30,911 nucleotides of DNA. It comes from an uncultured Mycoplasmatota bacterium (GTDB lineage Bacteria > Bacillota_I > Bacilli_A > RF39 > UBA660). Below the pieces are notes generated by a model. It had not been told where the DNA came from. It made no database searches and saw nothing but the letters and a program-made list of their open reading frames with translations. The stretch is from positions 1 to 30,911 of the forward strand of contig URLC01000008.1 of the NCBI GenBank assembly GCA_900548695.1. Direction: 5' to 3'. This document shows, in pieces, positions 29,285 to 30,911 of this stretch; the first letter of the stretch is position 1; every line of letters starts with the position of its first letter. Made by a program: the position numbers and the translations under genes.

Positions 29285-30238
29285 ATGCTAGAAATAATCT
29301 TTTTAGTATTAGGATTTATAATCATTTTAAAGTCCAGTGACATCTTAGTAGATTGTGCATCATCACTAGCTATTAAACTAAAAATACCCAAAATGCTAAT
29401 AGCTTTAACAATTGTGGCTTTTGGAACTTGTGCTCCAGAAATAGCAATTTCATTTCAAAGTGTTGCTAGTAAAAATGGAACTGTAGCCTTTGCTAATGTG
29501 ATAGGAAGTTGTATTGTGAATACTTTTTTAATTATAGGTCTTGCTGCTTTAGTGCGACCAATAAAAGTAAAACATGCAACTATAAAAAAAGAATTGCCAA
29601 TTCTATTAATCATTACGACAGGATTCTCCATTTTAATGTTAGACAGCGTCTTTAATCCTCTAACGCCCAACACGTTTTCTAGGGCTGATGGCATTATCCT
29701 AATTTTATTATTTATGATGTTTTTATCATATGTGATTCAACTATCAAAACGAAAAGATGATAGTAGTGAAAAAATAGAACCAAAGTTTAAAAACATCCTT
29801 TTAATATTATTTTTAATAATAGGTTCTATCATCTGTATTAGTTGGAGTAGTGATATAATTGTAGATAACGCCATTTCTTTAGCTGAAAAACTTCACATCA
29901 GTGAAAAAATAATTACGATGATTGTAATTGTAATTGGAACATCACTACCAGAAATGTTTATGACAGTTACTAGTGCTAAAAAGAAAGAATTCGATATGGC
30001 AATTGGTAATATTATTGGAACTAATATTTTTAATATTTGTATTGTATTAGGTCTACCAATAACTATCTACGGCGATTTAGTATTAACTAGTTTCAACTTA
30101 AGTGACATTTTAACAGTTTTCTTAACTTCATTCTTACTTTATATATTTGCTAAAAGTGAACAAGTTGTTTCTAAAAAAGAGGCTTTTACAATGTTAGGAA
30201 TATTTATAGCCTACTACGTCGTTTTAGTGATTAGTTAA
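29285..30238 (+). CDS. CaCA-family sodium/calcium exchanger (YrbG-like)
   Basis: 317-aa membrane antiporter of the calcium/cation exchanger family. Ten to eleven helices form two inverted halves. Each half carries its alpha repeat: FGTCAPEIAISF in the first and IGTSLPEMFMTV in the second, each with the ion-binding Glu, paired with ANVIGSCIVNTFLIIG and GNIIGTNIFNICIVLG. A charged loop (KRKDDSSEK) divides the halves. Length is normal for YrbG-like proteins. ATG 29285 is preferred over ATG 29261 because AGGG precedes it and the earlier codon lies in the -10. It probably exports calcium in exchange for sodium or protons; the precise ions cannot be told. Confidence 0.93.
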   Translation: MLEIIFLVLGFIIILKSSDILVDCASSLAIKLKIPKMLIALTIVAFGTCAPEIAISFQSVASKNGTVAFANVIGSCIVNTFLIIGLAALVRPIKVKHATIKKELPILLIITTGFSILMLDSVFNPLTPNTFSRADGIILILLFMMFLSYVIQLSKRKDDSSEKIEPKFKNILLILFLIIGSIICISWSSDIIVDNAISLAEKLHISEKIITMIVIVIGTSLPEMFMTVTSAKKKEFDMAIGNIIGTNIFNICIVLGLPITIYGDLVLTSFNLSDILTVFLTSFLLYIFAKSEQVVSKKEAFTMLGIFIAYYVVLVIS

Positions 30239-30246
30239 ACTAAGAC

Positions 30247-30275
30247 TTGTCAAAATATAAAAAATATAGTATATT
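30247..30275 (+). promoter_or_regulatory. Promoter of rpsO
   Basis: TTGTCA (30247-30252), 17-nt spacer, TATATT (30270-30275). Confidence 0.72.
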
Positions 30276-30283
30276 ATATGTGC

Positions 30284-30332
30284 TACCAAAACCCAGTTAA
30301 AAGAATTTCCGACTTTTTACTTAGTTTTGGTG
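30284..30332 (+). promoter_or_regulatory. Structured rpsO leader, candidate S15 autoregulatory site
   Basis: ACCAAAAC (30285-30292) pairs with GTTTTGGT (30324-30331). Inside, AGTTAAAAG (30295-30303) pairs with CTTTTTACT (30313-30321) with one mismatch. The leader lies between promoter and ribosome site. S15 binds its own mRNA leader in many bacteria; I could not match this to a known class. Confidence 0.5.
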
Positions 30333-30360
30333 AATATAATAAAAGGAAGGAAGTGTTAAT

Positions 30361-30630
30361 ATGGCATTAACAAAAGAAGAAAAAAGTGTAATCATTAAAG
30401 AATTTGCTAAGAACGAAAAAGATACAGGTTCAGCAGAAGTACAAATCGCAATTCTTACTAAAGAAATTAACGATTTAACAGAACACTTAAAAACACATAT
30501 TCACGATTATCATTCAAGAAGAGGACTTTTAAAGAAAGTTGGACAACGTCGTAACATGCTAAACTACTTAGCTAAAAAAGATATTCAAAGTTATCGTGAA
30601 GTAATTAAAAAGTTAGGTTTAAGAAAATAG
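30361..30630 (+). CDS. rpsO: 30S ribosomal protein S15
   Basis: 89-aa primary-binding protein of the small subunit, full length. Hallmarks: TGSAEVQIAILTKEINDLTEHL (about 22-43), the HDYHSRRGLLKKVGQRRNML block (about 48-67) that contacts 16S rRNA, and the C-terminal YREVIKKLGLRK. ATG 30361 follows AAGGAAGG. It is transcribed from its own promoter with a structured leader and ends at a terminator. The truB-rpsO neighbourhood is usual in bacteria; here an exchanger gene lies between them. Confidence 0.98.
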   Translation: MALTKEEKSVIIKEFAKNEKDTGSAEVQIAILTKEINDLTEHLKTHIHDYHSRRGLLKKVGQRRNMLNYLAKKDIQSYREVIKKLGLRK

Positions 30631-30652
30631 TACAAAAAGTACTATTTTTTAT
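30624..30652 (+). terminator. Terminator of rpsO
   Basis: AAAATAGTAC (30624-30633) pairs with GTACTATTTT (30639-30648), loop AAAAA, then T. It overlaps the stop codon. Confidence 0.88.
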
Positions 30653-30685
30653 TTTAGAAAAATTAAAATAATTGTAATGCAACAA

Positions 30686-30715
30686 TTGACAAAAAACGAC
30701 AAATAGGTATATATT
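30686..30715 (+). promoter_or_regulatory. Promoter of the prepilin-like gene
   Basis: TTGACA (30686-30691) with TATATT at 30710-30715 (18-nt spacer) or TATATA at 30708-30713 (16 nt). It gives a ~45-nt leader. Confidence 0.6.
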
Positions 30716-30766
30716 TTATCATAGTAAAGCAGTAGTAAAATAATAGTATTAGTGGTATGATATTAT

Positions 30767-30911
30767 ATGGAATTTAAGAAAAATAAATCTGGTTTTACAT
30801 TAATTGAATTAGTTGTGGTTATTGCGATTATGGGTGTAATTTTGATTTTGGCTTTGCCACAAGTATCTAAACTTCAACAGGCTAATAAGGATAAGAAGTA
30901 TGATGCTTATT
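30767..30911 (+). CDS. Type IV prepilin-like protein, 3' end outside window
   Basis: Only the first ~48 residues are present. After a short basic start comes the class III signal SGFTLIELVVV: cleavage by prepilin peptidase would fall after the Gly, with Phe as first mature residue and Glu at +5. The hydrophobic helix VVVIAIMGVILILALPQVSKL follows. This matches pseudopilins and ComGC-like major pilins of Bacillota. ATG 30767 has only a weak ribosome site (GGT at 30754-30756). Whether it belongs to a competence or other pilus cannot be told from this fragment. Confidence 0.82.
   Translation, partial: MEFKKNKSGFTLIELVVVIAIMGVILILALPQVSKLQQANKDKKYDAY

Noticed and set aside
1..30911. tRNA genes, CRISPR arrays, insertion sequences, prophage, Mycoplasma genetic code
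   Set aside because: No cloverleaf, spaced repeats, transposase or phage genes were seen, and conserved proteins are full length with TGG as Trp codon.

Overview
The window is a low-GC, gene-dense Bacillota chromosome segment that uses the standard genetic code: TGG encodes Trp throughout and conserved families are full length. It carries Gram-positive PolC, a KinB-like sporulation-type sensor kinase, CotY/CotZ-like spore coat proteins, LXG-type (type VII) secretion partners, and strong AGGAGG ribosome sites with many sigma-A promoters. This suggests an endospore-forming member of the Bacilli/Erysipelotrichia and gut 'Mollicutes-like' lineages. The species cannot be named from sequence alone.

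Layout. 62-2321: ABC transporter ATPase and overlapping permease. 2414-3100: membrane-anchored peptidoglycan hydrolase. 3173-4376: a ~540-nt structured RNA that I identify as OLE RNA, followed by its membrane partner gene oapA. 4429-5208: PrsW-type protease. 5310-6437 (minus): RodA/FtsW polymerase. 6524-8390: a small unknown gene, LemA and a TPM-domain protein. 8436-9215 (minus): two Cys-rich CotY/CotZ-like coat proteins. 9424-13217: a type VII/LXG-like operon (WXG100-like proteins, a helical partner, an 813-residue membrane-anchored protein, a DUF4176 protein). 13270-15565: an EIIB-like domain lacking its phosphocysteine, an XRE regulator, a KinB-like kinase behind two tandem Spo0A boxes, and a small candidate coat protein. 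15696-18597: protein-kinase-like protein, rluB, two paralogous zinc-ribbon membrane proteins, ferredoxin. 18712-25186: a tail-anchored protein, an unknown protein and polC. 25265-29195: two lipoproteins, a J-domain/TM/LysM protein, and a gene joining a VanY-type carboxypeptidase to TruB. 29285-30911: cation exchanger, rpsO with a structured leader, and the start of a prepilin-like gene cut by the window end.

Themes. Envelope and sporulation functions dominate. Three signals agree on sporulation: CotY/CotZ-like proteins, two matching ACACC-(N)15-[CA]ATAnnnTA promoters of mother-cell sigma type, and tandem TTCGACA boxes upstream of the kinase. Transcription units are compact. Terminators often overlap stop codons, and in the 25-29 kb stretch the terminator U-tract runs directly into the next promoter.

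Most noteworthy: OLE RNA with oapA outside its usual isoprenoid-gene neighbourhood; the VanY-TruB fusion; the transmembrane J-domain-LysM protein; the Spo0A-box-controlled kinase; and the type VII operon without a secretion motor in view.
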